From contig NZ_JACOOZ010000005.1 in assembly GCF_014287775.1 (NCBI RefSeq), forward strand, positions 181,792-245,791: a stretch of DNA of 64,000 nucleotides, written 5' to 3'. Made by a program: the position numbers and the translations under genes. The notes below the pieces were generated by a model. That model was not told the origin of the DNA. It searched no databases and saw nothing but the letters and a program-made list of their open reading frames with translations. This document shows positions 16,948 to 25,250 of the stretch, piece by piece; positions within the stretch are counted from its first letter, which is position 1, and every line of letters starts with the position of its first letter. The stretch is from Eubacterium_G segne. Its GTDB lineage: Bacteria; Bacillota; Clostridia; Lachnospirales; Lachnospiraceae.

Positions 16948-16967
16948 AAAGTATTAAAATAAAACTT

Positions 16968-18890
16968 TTAACTTTGACTGCTTCCTGTTTGGAGACGATA
17001 ATAGGTTCCCTTTTGCGCCATTAATTCATCATGGTTTCCTCTCTCAATAATTCTTCCGTTTTCAAGAACCATAATACAGTCGCTGTTTTTGATGGTTGAT
17101 AATCTATGGGCAATAACAAAGGTAGTTCTTCCTTTCATTAATGCATCCATTCCTTCCTGAACTATACGTTCTGTTCTTGTATCTATGGAGGACGTAGCCT
17201 CGTCAAGAATTAATGCCGGTGGATTAGCAACTGCTGCTCTGGCTATGGCTAACAACTGACGCTGTCCCTGAGATAAATTACCACCATCTCCTATAAGCAT
17301 TGTGTTATATCCATCAGGAAGTCTTCTAATGAAGCTGTCAGCATTGGCAAGCTTTGCTGCCGCAATTATTTCTTCATCTGTAGCATCTAGATTACCATAA
17401 CGGATATTTTCCATAACTGTGGCAGAGAATAAATGAGTATCCTGAAGTACAATTCCAAGAGAGCGTCTTAAATCTGCCTTTTTAATTTTGTTTATGTTAA
17501 TTCCGTCATATCTGATTTTACCATCCTGAATATCATAAAATCTGTTAATTAAATTAGTTATGGTTGTTTTGCCGGCACCGGTAGAACCAACAAAGGCAAG
17601 CTTCTGTCCCGGATTAGCATAAAGCTTTACATCATGAAGAACAATTTTGTCATCATTGTAGCCAAAATCAACACCGTCAAAAACAATTTCACCTTTCATA
17701 GGAACATAAGTTGTGGTGCCGTCTTCTTTATGATAATGCTTCCATGCCCAGGTTCCTGTTCTTTCGCTACATTCTACAATTTCACCTTTTTCATATTTTG
17801 AACGTACCAATGTAACATAACCTTCGTCAGTTTCAGGCTTTTCGGCTAACAGTTTAAAGATTCTGTCAGCTCCTGCTAATGCCATAACAATACTGTTCAT
17901 CTGCATTGTTATCTGATTAATTGGCTGGGCAAACTGCTTATTATATGTTAAAAAGGTAATGAGCTTTCCGGGAGTCATGGTAAATCCTGCTATTCCGTTA
18001 ATGGCAAGAACTGCACCTATACAGGCACATAATACATAACTTACATTGGAAAGCTGTGCATTACAAGGCCCCATAACATTGGCAAATTTATTGGCATTAT
18101 TTGCTGAATGATATAACTTTTCGTTTAATTCGTTAAATTCATCAATGGCCTGATTCTCATGGCAGAAAACCTTAACAACTTTCTGTCCTTCCATCATTTC
18201 CTCTATATAGCCGTTTACTGCACCAATATCCTTTTGCTGGGAAAGAAAATAACGTCCTGAAAGACCGGTTAATTTCTTTGATACAAAAGATATTAAAGCA
18301 ATCATAATTAATGTAATAATTGTAAGAGGAATACTTAATGCAAACATACATGCAAGAACACTTACAATAGTAATGGCACTGTTTAACATTTGAGGGAAAG
18401 ACTGACTTATAAACTGTCTTAATGTATCAATGTCATTAGTATACATGGACATAATATCTCCATGGGAGTGAGTGTCAAAATATTTAATTGGAAGTCCCTG
18501 CATGTGGTCAAACATGGCATCCCTTAAGTGTTTAAGGGTACCCTGGGTTACAAAAACCATAAGTTCCGCCTGTATAAGTGATGTAAGAATACCTATAACA
18601 TAAAAGCCGGCAACTTTGGTCATAGCTCCCACTAAAGGTGCGAAATCCGTACTTCCGGTTTTAACCATAGGGAGAATGTAGTCATCAACTAAAGCCTTCA
18701 TAAACCATGTTCCCTGAACATTGGCGAAAACACTTCCTATAATACAAAGTAAAACTATAACAAGGTGTACTCCATAATACTTTCCAACAAATTTAATTAT
18801 CTGTCCCAATATTTTGAAAGGATGATCAATTTTTTGTCTTGGTCCCATATTTCTTCTTCCGGGCCCTTTTACAACTTTTGCCTGAGCCAT
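16968..18890 (-). CDS. ABC exporter subunit with consensus ATPase site
   Basis: 640 residues: six membrane segments (about 35-330), then a nucleotide-binding domain. Walker A is VGSTGAGKTT near 440, the signature is the degenerate LSQGQ, and Walker B ALILDEAT keeps the catalytic Glu. An insert of about 45 residues (EVC-containing, with WAWKHYHKED) separates the two domains, as seen in this clostridial subgroup. It pairs with the upstream half-transporter as a TM287/288-like heterodimer for drugs or peptides. Its ATG overlaps the partner stop codon (TAATG), with GGAGGGG before it. Confidence 0.92.
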   Translation of the reverse strand: MAQAKVVKGPGRRNMGPRQKIDHPFKILGQIIKFVGKYYGVHLVIVLLCIIGSVFANVQGTWFMKALVDDYILPMVKTGSTDFAPLVGAMTKVAGFYVIGILTSLIQAELMVFVTQGTLKHLRDAMFDHMQGLPIKYFDTHSHGDIMSMYTNDIDTLRQFISQSFPQMLNSAITIVSVLACMFALSIPLTIITLIMIALISFVSKKLTGLSGRYFLSQQKDIGAVNGYIEEMMEGQKVVKVFCHENQAIDEFNELNEKLYHSANNANKFANVMGPCNAQLSNVSYVLCACIGAVLAINGIAGFTMTPGKLITFLTYNKQFAQPINQITMQMNSIVMALAGADRIFKLLAEKPETDEGYVTLVRSKYEKGEIVECSERTGTWAWKHYHKEDGTTTYVPMKGEIVFDGVDFGYNDDKIVLHDVKLYANPGQKLAFVGSTGAGKTTITNLINRFYDIQDGKIRYDGININKIKKADLRRSLGIVLQDTHLFSATVMENIRYGNLDATDEEIIAAAKLANADSFIRRLPDGYNTMLIGDGGNLSQGQRQLLAIARAAVANPPALILDEATSSIDTRTERIVQEGMDALMKGRTTFVIAHRLSTIKNSDCIMVLENGRIIERGNHDELMAQKGTYYRLQTGSSQS

Positions 18891-20674
18891 TATGCTTCCC
18901 CTCCTTTCTTGTCAAAATCACCATTGTCGTTAGACTGCTGCATATAAACTTCTCTGTAAATCTCATTATTTTCAAGAAGTTCATTATGGGTTCCGATACC
19001 ATTTATCTTTCCGTCATCTAAAACAATAATTCTGTCTGCATCCATAATACTTGATATTCTCTGGGCAATAATAATTTTAGTTGTATCAGGTATTTCTTCT
19101 TTAAATGCCTTTCTTATCCTGCTGTCTGTTAAAGTATCAACTGCACTGGTGCTGTCATCTAAAATAAGAATTTTAGGCTTTTTAAGTAATGCGCGGGCAA
19201 TACAAAGTCGTTGTTTCTGGCCACCTGATACATTAGCTCCACCCTGTTCAATGTGGGTGTTATATTTGTCAGGCATTTTTTCAATAAATTCATCTGCACA
19301 TGCTAATTTGCAGGCTCTTATACATTCCTCTTCAGTGGCATTAGGATCACCCCATCTTAAATTATCCAAAATACTTCCTGAAAAGAGAACGTTCTTTTGT
19401 AATACAACACTAACTTCCTGTCTCAAGGTATCAAGGTCATAGCTTTTTACATCTTTTCCACCTACTAAAAGATAACTTTCGGTGTTTTCATCTGCAGGTG
19501 GCTCTATATCATACAATCTGCTAATAAGATTAACAAAGCTTGATTTGGCACTACCTGTTCCTCCCATAATTCCTATTGTTTCACCGGAATTAATATGAAT
19601 ATTAATATTTTCAAGAATAGGCTTTTCACTGGTTTGATTGTATCTGAAATTAACATTTTTAAATGTAATGCTTCCGTCAGGTACATCGTAATCAGGATTT
19701 GTCGGATTAACAATATCTGCCTTTTCATTTAAAACCTCTGCAATACGTTTACCACTGGATAAACTCATGGTAATCATAACAAATACCATTGAAAGCATCA
19801 TAAGACTCATAAGTATATTCATGCAGTATGCAAGAAGAGATGTTAAGTTTCCTGTGGTAAGATTTGGAGGAAGATTTCCACCTGCCACAATTGCCTGGGC
19901 ACTAAGCCAGCTGATTATCAATATACATGAATAAACTGTAGTCATCATAATAGGGGCATTAAGGGAAACAATTCCCTCAGCCTTTATAAACATTTTATAT
20001 ACGTTATAGCTTGCCTTGCTGAATTTCTTTCTCTCGTAATCTTCTCTTACATATGCCTTTACGACACGCATGGCAGTTACGTTTTCCTGTACACTTTCAT
20101 TTAATTCATCGTATTTTTTAAATACCTGACTGAAATACTTAAATGCACCACCGGTAATAAATGCAAGGATAATACCTAAAATAATAACTGCTATAAGATA
20201 AACACTTGCCATTTTAGGTGATACGGAAAATGCCATAATCATGGCAACAATAAGGCTAAAAGGTGCTCTTACTGCCATTCTAAGTATCATCTGATAAGCA
20301 TTTTGAATATTGGTTACATCCGTTGTAAGTCTTGTAACAAGACCTGCGGTGCTGAATTTATCAATGTTTGAAAAACTAAATGTCTGAATATTTGCAAACA
20401 TTGCTTTTCTTAAGTTTTTGGCAAAGCCTGTTGAAGCCTTAGCACCGAATACTCCGCCACCAAAACCGGTAATGAGACCTGCAAGGGCAAGTAAAAGCAT
20501 TATGGCTGATGTAATGTAAATTTTCTTTAAATCTCCGGTTCCTATGGAATCAATAATAACAGACATTAGCAATGGAATGAAATTTTCCACTACAACTTCC
20601 GCTAACATACACAGAGGTGTCAATATTGATGCCGTAATATAACCTTTAATATGTTTTCCCAGTGTTCTAATCAT
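18890..20674 (-). CDS. ABC exporter subunit with degenerate ATPase site
   Basis: 594 residues, membrane domain first and ATPase last. Walker A reads GGTGSAKSS, the signature VSGGQ is canonical, and Walker B is LILDDST, with Asp in place of catalytic Glu. This is the degenerate-site half expected in a heterodimeric exporter, so the consensus site forms from its signature and the partner's Walker motifs. I start at MIRTLG, because GAGGAG lies at normal distance; it overlaps the marR stop. Substrate unknown. Confidence 0.9.
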   Translation of the reverse strand: MIRTLGKHIKGYITASILTPLCMLAEVVVENFIPLLMSVIIDSIGTGDLKKIYITSAIMLLLALAGLITGFGGGVFGAKASTGFAKNLRKAMFANIQTFSFSNIDKFSTAGLVTRLTTDVTNIQNAYQMILRMAVRAPFSLIVAMIMAFSVSPKMASVYLIAVIILGIILAFITGGAFKYFSQVFKKYDELNESVQENVTAMRVVKAYVREDYERKKFSKASYNVYKMFIKAEGIVSLNAPIMMTTVYSCILIISWLSAQAIVAGGNLPPNLTTGNLTSLLAYCMNILMSLMMLSMVFVMITMSLSSGKRIAEVLNEKADIVNPTNPDYDVPDGSITFKNVNFRYNQTSEKPILENINIHINSGETIGIMGGTGSAKSSFVNLISRLYDIEPPADENTESYLLVGGKDVKSYDLDTLRQEVSVVLQKNVLFSGSILDNLRWGDPNATEEECIRACKLACADEFIEKMPDKYNTHIEQGGANVSGGQKQRLCIARALLKKPKILILDDSTSAVDTLTDSRIRKAFKEEIPDTTKIIIAQRISSIMDADRIIVLDDGKINGIGTHNELLENNEIYREVYMQQSNDNGDFDKKGGEA

Positions 20675-21155
20675 GGTTTCTCCTCTCAAATTCTTTTTTC
20701 AGACAGCAAATATCCTGTTCAGATATATCTGTGCCACTTACTAAATTACTATATAATCTTTCAAGATATGCACGAAGTCTTGTAGTTTCATCTGATGAAA
20801 AGCCTTTTAACAAAATGGATTCTGTTTCATCCCTTTGTGATGTCATTAATTCAATTTTTTCCATTGCTTTGTTTGTGAGAGTGATATTTTTAAATTTTTT
20901 GTTTTCTTCATCCACTGTTATTTCAATAAGGCTTTTTTCACTAAGACGACTAAGGATTCCTGCCATTGTTGAATGTTTGACTTCAAAATGATTTGCTAAA
21001 TCCTTCTGGGTTATTTTATTGCCACTGTTACAATGCAGATGCAATAAAACGTGCATTTGTGTTGCAGTTATATCTAGCTGCTGTAAATTCTGATTCATTC
21101 TGATTTTAAATAACTGATCAATCCTTTTTATGATTGGTCCAAAATGTTCATCCAT
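20667..21155 (-). CDS. MarR-family transcriptional regulator
   Basis: 162 residues with the winged helix of MarR: ITATQMHVLLHL, then the KITQKDLANHFEVKHSTMAGIL recognition region and the wing SLIEITVDEENKKFKNITLT. As first gene of the exporter operon it probably represses its own operon and responds to a compound the exporter removes. Its end overlaps the next gene. AGGAGG precedes the ATG. Confidence 0.9.
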   Translation of the reverse strand: MDEHFGPIIKRIDQLFKIRMNQNLQQLDITATQMHVLLHLHCNSGNKITQKDLANHFEVKHSTMAGILSRLSEKSLIEITVDEENKKFKNITLTNKAMEKIELMTSQRDETESILLKGFSSDETTRLRAYLERLYSNLVSGTDISEQDICCLKKEFERRNHD

Positions 21156-21264
21156 ATTTCCTCCTTAAATAATATGAATATGGTAGTGCCTCTACCGTGG
21201 GTGTTGGCAATTGGTAGGACGCATCCTAAAAATGAATTTTAGTCATTTATGTTCCTACTCAAAA

Positions 21265-21290
21265 AAGATATGTAGCACGCTACATATCTT
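21265..21290 (-). terminator. Terminator of the polA-coaE operon
   Basis: AAGATATGTAGC and GCTACATATCTT are perfect 12-bp arms with a 2-base centre, followed on the minus strand by TTTT. Being a perfect palindrome upstream of marR it could also be an operator, but the T run favours termination of coaE transcripts. Confidence 0.75.
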
Positions 21291-21322
21291 AACTCTTATA
21301 AGAAAATTAGTCAACAAAAAAA

Positions 21323-21901
21323 TTAACAAATTTCCCTATTCATAATTAAATCAATTTGCTCCATTGTGGATGAAGGAGTTGAGGAATTATCAATATATTC
21401 ATCGGCATAGAAATTGTACTCATCATCATCCGGCTGACTGTTTATTATATCAATTGCCTTTTGTCTTGAATATCCTCTTGAACTAATAAGTCTTCTTATC
21501 CGTTCTTCCCTTTCACAGTAAACAAACCAAAGCTCATGACATCGTTTTTCAATGCCTGAGCCTATAAGGATGGCTGACTCAACTACCGTAACATCAGATT
21601 TTGATATATCAATTAAACGGTTAATTTCATCAATTGTTCCCGGATGGGTTATGCTGTTTAACAGGTCTAATTTATCCTTGTCATTAAATACTATTTCAGC
21701 CAATTTTGTCCTGTCAATATTACCATTATCATTTACTTCAGGAAAGGTACTTAAAACTTTATGGTATACCTTATGACCCGGTGTCATAATATCTTTTGCC
21801 ACTAAATCTGACTTGATAATGTTGGCATTATATTTTTCTTCAAGGTAGTCAAGAACAGTGGATTTACCACTTCCTACACCTCCAATTATTCCAATAATCA
21901 T
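21323..21901 (-). CDS. coaE: Dephospho-CoA kinase
   Basis: 192 residues, the usual CoaE length. It starts MIIGIIGGVGSGKSTV, containing the P-loop, and has SDLVAKDIMTPG and the LID-like CEREERIRRLISSRGYS. It phosphorylates dephospho-CoA in the last step of CoA synthesis. A longer upstream reading in the same frame would overlap polA and lacks family similarity, so I use this ATG, 19 bases after the polA stop. The polA-coaE order is common in Firmicutes. Confidence 0.93.
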   Translation of the reverse strand: MIIGIIGGVGSGKSTVLDYLEEKYNANIIKSDLVAKDIMTPGHKVYHKVLSTFPEVNDNGNIDRTKLAEIVFNDKDKLDLLNSITHPGTIDEINRLIDISKSDVTVVESAILIGSGIEKRCHELWFVYCEREERIRRLISSRGYSRQKAIDIINSQPDDDEYNFYADEYIDNSSTPSSTMEQIDLIMNREIC

Positions 21902-21920
21902 ATGTTTCTTCTTTCTGTAG

Positions 21921-24569
21921 TTAATGTGCCTCGTCCCAATTGTTGCCCTCTTTAACATCAACATCCAAAGGAACATGTAAATTTGCTGCGCCTTCCATGT
22001 TTTTAACCAAAATATCCTGTACCGTGGAAATTTCATCTTTGTATGTTTCTACTAGAAGTTCATCGTGAACCTGTAAAACAATTCTTGATTTAAGGTTGTT
22101 CTTCCTTAATTCTCTTTCCACGTTAATCATGGCAATTTTCATAATATCCGCAGCAGTTCCCTGAATAGGTGAATTCATTGCCACACGTTCGCCAAATTGT
22201 CTCTGCATAAAATTTCCGGCTTTTAATTCAGGAATAGGTCTTCTTCTTCCGAACATGGTAGTTGAATATCCCTTTTCCTTTGCTTCCTTAACTGAATTAT
22301 CCAGATAGTTCTTAATTCCCGGATAACTTTTAAAGTAGTCATCAATATATTTTTCAGCCTCTTTTTTGCTGATTGACAAATCCTGACTTAAGCCAAAGGA
22401 ACTGATTCCGTATACAATACCAAAATTAACTGCTTTGGCATTGCTACGCTGGGTCTTTGTAACTTCATCTAAAGGCACATGAAATACCAAAGATGCCGTT
22501 GCCGCGTGTATGTCTTTTGATTCTCTGTAGGCTTCAATTAAATTTTCATCATCAGACATATGGGCAAGGATTCTAAGTTCAATCTGAGAATAATCTGCAT
22601 CTAAAAATACACAATCATCCTTTGGAACAAAGACTTTTCTTATTTCCCGTCCTAAAGCCATTCTTACAGGAATGTTTTGAAGATTAGGCTCAGTGGAACT
22701 GATTCTTCCTGTGGCTGTTATGGTTTGATTAAATTTACCGTGAATACGGCTGTCGTCTCCAATATACACTGCCAAACCATCAGCATATGTGGATTTAAGC
22801 TTTGTAAGCTGTCTGTATTCAAGAATCTTTCTTACAAAAGGATACTCCGGCTCTAATTTCTCAAGAACTGATGCTGAGGTAGAATATCCTGTTTTGGTTT
22901 TCTTACCACCGGGAAGACCCATTTCTCCAAAAAGAATTTCTCCTAACTGTTTAGGGGAATTAATATTAAAATCATGACCTGCTTCGTCATATATTTCCTT
23001 TTCAAGAATTTTAATGTCTCCGTTTAATCTGTTGCCATATTCCTTTAGTTCTTCCGGTTTAATCATAATTCCGCACTTTTCCATAGAATATAAGGCATAA
23101 GTTAATGGAATTTCAATATTGCTATATACATCCCACATATCTGTTTCAATTAGCTTTGACTTTAAAACATCATAAGCCTTATAATTTACAAGGGCATTGT
23201 AGCAGCAATAATTAATAACGTTTTCTTCTATTTCATAAGGTGATACCTCACCTTTTTTTACTTTAGGAAAAATTTCTTCCATAGACGGTAATGTAATTCC
23301 TAAATAATCCCTTGCAATATCGTCGTAAAGATATGTGTTAGATAAAGGATTAATAAGGTATGCCGCTATTTCCACATCAAAAAGATTAGAATTTTCGTCA
23401 TTTTCTAAAATAGTTTTATTAAATATATCGTTATTTTCTTTTATATTGGCAACAGAAATTATGCAATTGGAATTTACAATATCCCTGATATGGAATATAA
23501 GATATTCTTTAGTAATAAGTCCAAAAACAGGTAAAAAGTAAACTGCATCATCTTCTTTACATATGGAAATACCTGTAATGTCATTGTTTCCATAAATATA
23601 AAGTCCTATTTTATCTGCAGATTTAAGGTTATTAAATAATTCTTCAGCTTTATCAGGCTGGGAAATTTTAACAAAGGAATCCTCATATTTGTTTTCTAAG
23701 GTAACTCCTGAAAATCTCGGAATCATGCTTTTAAATTCCAGGTGTTTTATCATATCTAATGCATCGGCAGTGTATATATCTTCAAATACACAATCCTCAA
23801 TCTTAGTTTCAACAGGTGATTTCCTGTTAATTGTGGCAAGAACCTTACTCATTTGTGCCATGTCGTAATGCTCTAATAACGCAGTTTTATTACGCTTGTT
23901 ACTGATTTCTTCTGCGTGCTCATAGGCATTTTCAATAGAACCAAACTGTTCAATAATGTTTGTGGCACCCTTTTCGCCAATTCCCGGAACCCCCGGTATA
24001 TTATCGGAAGAATCTCCCATCAATGCCTTAACATCAATAAATTCAACAGGAGTAACCTTATAAAGCTCTTTTACTTCTTCTGTTTTATATTTTTCAACGG
24101 TAGTCTGTCCCTTTTTTGTTTTAGGGATGCATATCATAACTTTGTCAGAGGCTAGCTGAAGCAAATCCCTGTCTCCTGAAAATACACATACATCCATTCC
24201 TGCATCTTCCCCTATTTTGGACATGGTTCCAATAACATCATCAGCTTCAAATCCCGGCAACTCTATGGTTGTTATATTCATTTTGTGCAGTAATTCCTTA
24301 ATAACCGGTACCTGTTCTCTAAGTTCAGGAAGCATAGGCTTTCTTGTGCCTTTGTAATCCTTAAACATTTCATGTCTGAATGTAGGCTGGTGTACATCAA
24401 AAGCTATAGCCAGATAATCAGGCTTTTCATCATCAATTAATTTAAATAATATATTTAAGAAACCAAATACTGCATTGGTGTGTAATCCTTCTGAATTGGT
24501 AAAAAGAGGTACTCCGTAGAATGCCCTGTTTAATATGCTGTGTCCGTCAACTAATACTAATTTACTCAT
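21921..24569 (-). CDS. polA: DNA polymerase I
   Basis: 882 residues. The 5'-3' exonuclease domain (1-290) has LVDGHSILNRAFYG, GFEADDVIGT and DSSDNIPGVPGIGEKGA. The middle exonuclease-like domain lacks the DxE metal pair (KIGLYIYGNND), so proofreading is lost, as in Bacillus and Thermus. The polymerase domain (500-882) has ATGRISSTEPNLQNIP, LDADYSQIELR, AKAVNFGIVYG and QVHDELLVE. I start at MSKLVLV, preceded by GGAGG. It works in repair and Okazaki fragment processing and is followed by coaE. Confidence 0.96.
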   Translation of the reverse strand: MSKLVLVDGHSILNRAFYGVPLFTNSEGLHTNAVFGFLNILFKLIDDEKPDYLAIAFDVHQPTFRHEMFKDYKGTRKPMLPELREQVPVIKELLHKMNITTIELPGFEADDVIGTMSKIGEDAGMDVCVFSGDRDLLQLASDKVMICIPKTKKGQTTVEKYKTEEVKELYKVTPVEFIDVKALMGDSSDNIPGVPGIGEKGATNIIEQFGSIENAYEHAEEISNKRNKTALLEHYDMAQMSKVLATINRKSPVETKIEDCVFEDIYTADALDMIKHLEFKSMIPRFSGVTLENKYEDSFVKISQPDKAEELFNNLKSADKIGLYIYGNNDITGISICKEDDAVYFLPVFGLITKEYLIFHIRDIVNSNCIISVANIKENNDIFNKTILENDENSNLFDVEIAAYLINPLSNTYLYDDIARDYLGITLPSMEEIFPKVKKGEVSPYEIEENVINYCCYNALVNYKAYDVLKSKLIETDMWDVYSNIEIPLTYALYSMEKCGIMIKPEELKEYGNRLNGDIKILEKEIYDEAGHDFNINSPKQLGEILFGEMGLPGGKKTKTGYSTSASVLEKLEPEYPFVRKILEYRQLTKLKSTYADGLAVYIGDDSRIHGKFNQTITATGRISSTEPNLQNIPVRMALGREIRKVFVPKDDCVFLDADYSQIELRILAHMSDDENLIEAYRESKDIHAATASLVFHVPLDEVTKTQRSNAKAVNFGIVYGISSFGLSQDLSISKKEAEKYIDDYFKSYPGIKNYLDNSVKEAKEKGYSTTMFGRRRPIPELKAGNFMQRQFGERVAMNSPIQGTAADIMKIAMINVERELRKNNLKSRIVLQVHDELLVETYKDEISTVQDILVKNMEGAANLHVPLDVDVKEGNNWDEAH

Positions 24570-24582
24570 TATGCCTCCAAAT

Positions 24583-24936
24583 TTAAATATAGCCATTTTC
24601 GTTTAAATAAACAAAAAGAATTGTACAACAAATCATAAAAAGAAAAATGATTATGGATATTTTTCCGGCTTTTTTCATTGTTTTCTGACGTTGAAAGTAT
24701 TCATCATAAAAGCTTTTGATATTGTCTAATTCCTCTTCGGTATCAGCGCCTTCTTCACTGCCTTCCGGCGCAGGTATATCACCTAAACCTCTGTGGATGG
24801 TATAGTAAAGAGAAAGCTCTTCGTTACAACTTTTACATGTTTTTGCATGTTCTAAAAATTCTTTTAAATCGTCAGAATAATCAATTTTATCGAAAATAAA
24901 ATCATTTATCAATTCCTGAAATCTTGTACAATCCAT
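24583..24936 (-). CDS. Small zinc-finger membrane protein, anti-sigma-like
   Basis: 117 residues. An HxxxCxxC motif (HAKTCKSC near 30-37) after an early Cys resembles the zf-HC2 domain of anti-sigma factors, with a cytosolic N-terminus, an acidic linker (PEGSEEGADTEEE) and a single membrane segment at about 93-111. No sigma factor gene is adjacent, so a regulatory target is unknown. It lies 13 bases before polA on the same strand and may share its transcript. Confidence 0.6.
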   Translation of the reverse strand: MDCTRFQELINDFIFDKIDYSDDLKEFLEHAKTCKSCNEELSLYYTIHRGLGDIPAPEGSEEGADTEEELDNIKSFYDEYFQRQKTMKKAGKISIIIFLFMICCTILFVYLNENGYI

Positions 24937-25028
24937 ATAAATTCACCTGTTTTTTCACGTCATTATACTGCTATTATTTTACCAAATACACAATAAATGT
25001 AAACAGGCATTTTATTTAGAAGCATTTT

Positions 25029-25250
25029 TTATTTAATGGACTTTACTTTATAGTCCTTATCCTCTACTGCTTTTGTCAAAATATCATCACTTACTTCTTT
25101 ATTAAGAGTTACAACGGCACGGTTCTTTTCATGGCTTACTTCTGCAGCCTCCACGCCATCTACTGCTTCTAAAGCATTTTTAACTGTTGCTTCACAGTGA
25201 CCACACATCATTCCTTCAATTTCCATTTCTTTTTTTAATGAATTATCCAT
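25029..25250 (-). CDS. Possible internal CopZ-like copper chaperone inside copA
   Basis: Within copA, in frame, GGAGG (25263-25259) lies eight bases before an ATG at 25250. Initiation there would give a 73-residue protein, exactly the size of a free CopZ, with GMMCGHC as copper site and the beta-alpha-beta-beta-alpha-beta layout of HMA domains. The ribosome site itself is read as T-E-E in the long product. Either copA and copZ fused by loss of a stop codon, or both products are made. I cannot tell from sequence which is used. Confidence 0.55.
   Translation of the reverse strand: MDNSLKKEMEIEGMMCGHCEATVKNALEAVDGVEAAEVSHEKNRAVVTLNKEVSDDILTKAVEDKDYKVKSIK

Noticed and set aside
20675..20689. TTG start five codons earlier for the ABC subunit
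   Set aside because: The ATG at 20674 has GAGGAG at the right distance, while the TTG would include this site in the coding region.
21902..22036. 45 extra N-terminal codons for coaE
   Set aside because: They overlap polA, are unlike the family, and the P-loop protein is complete from 21901.
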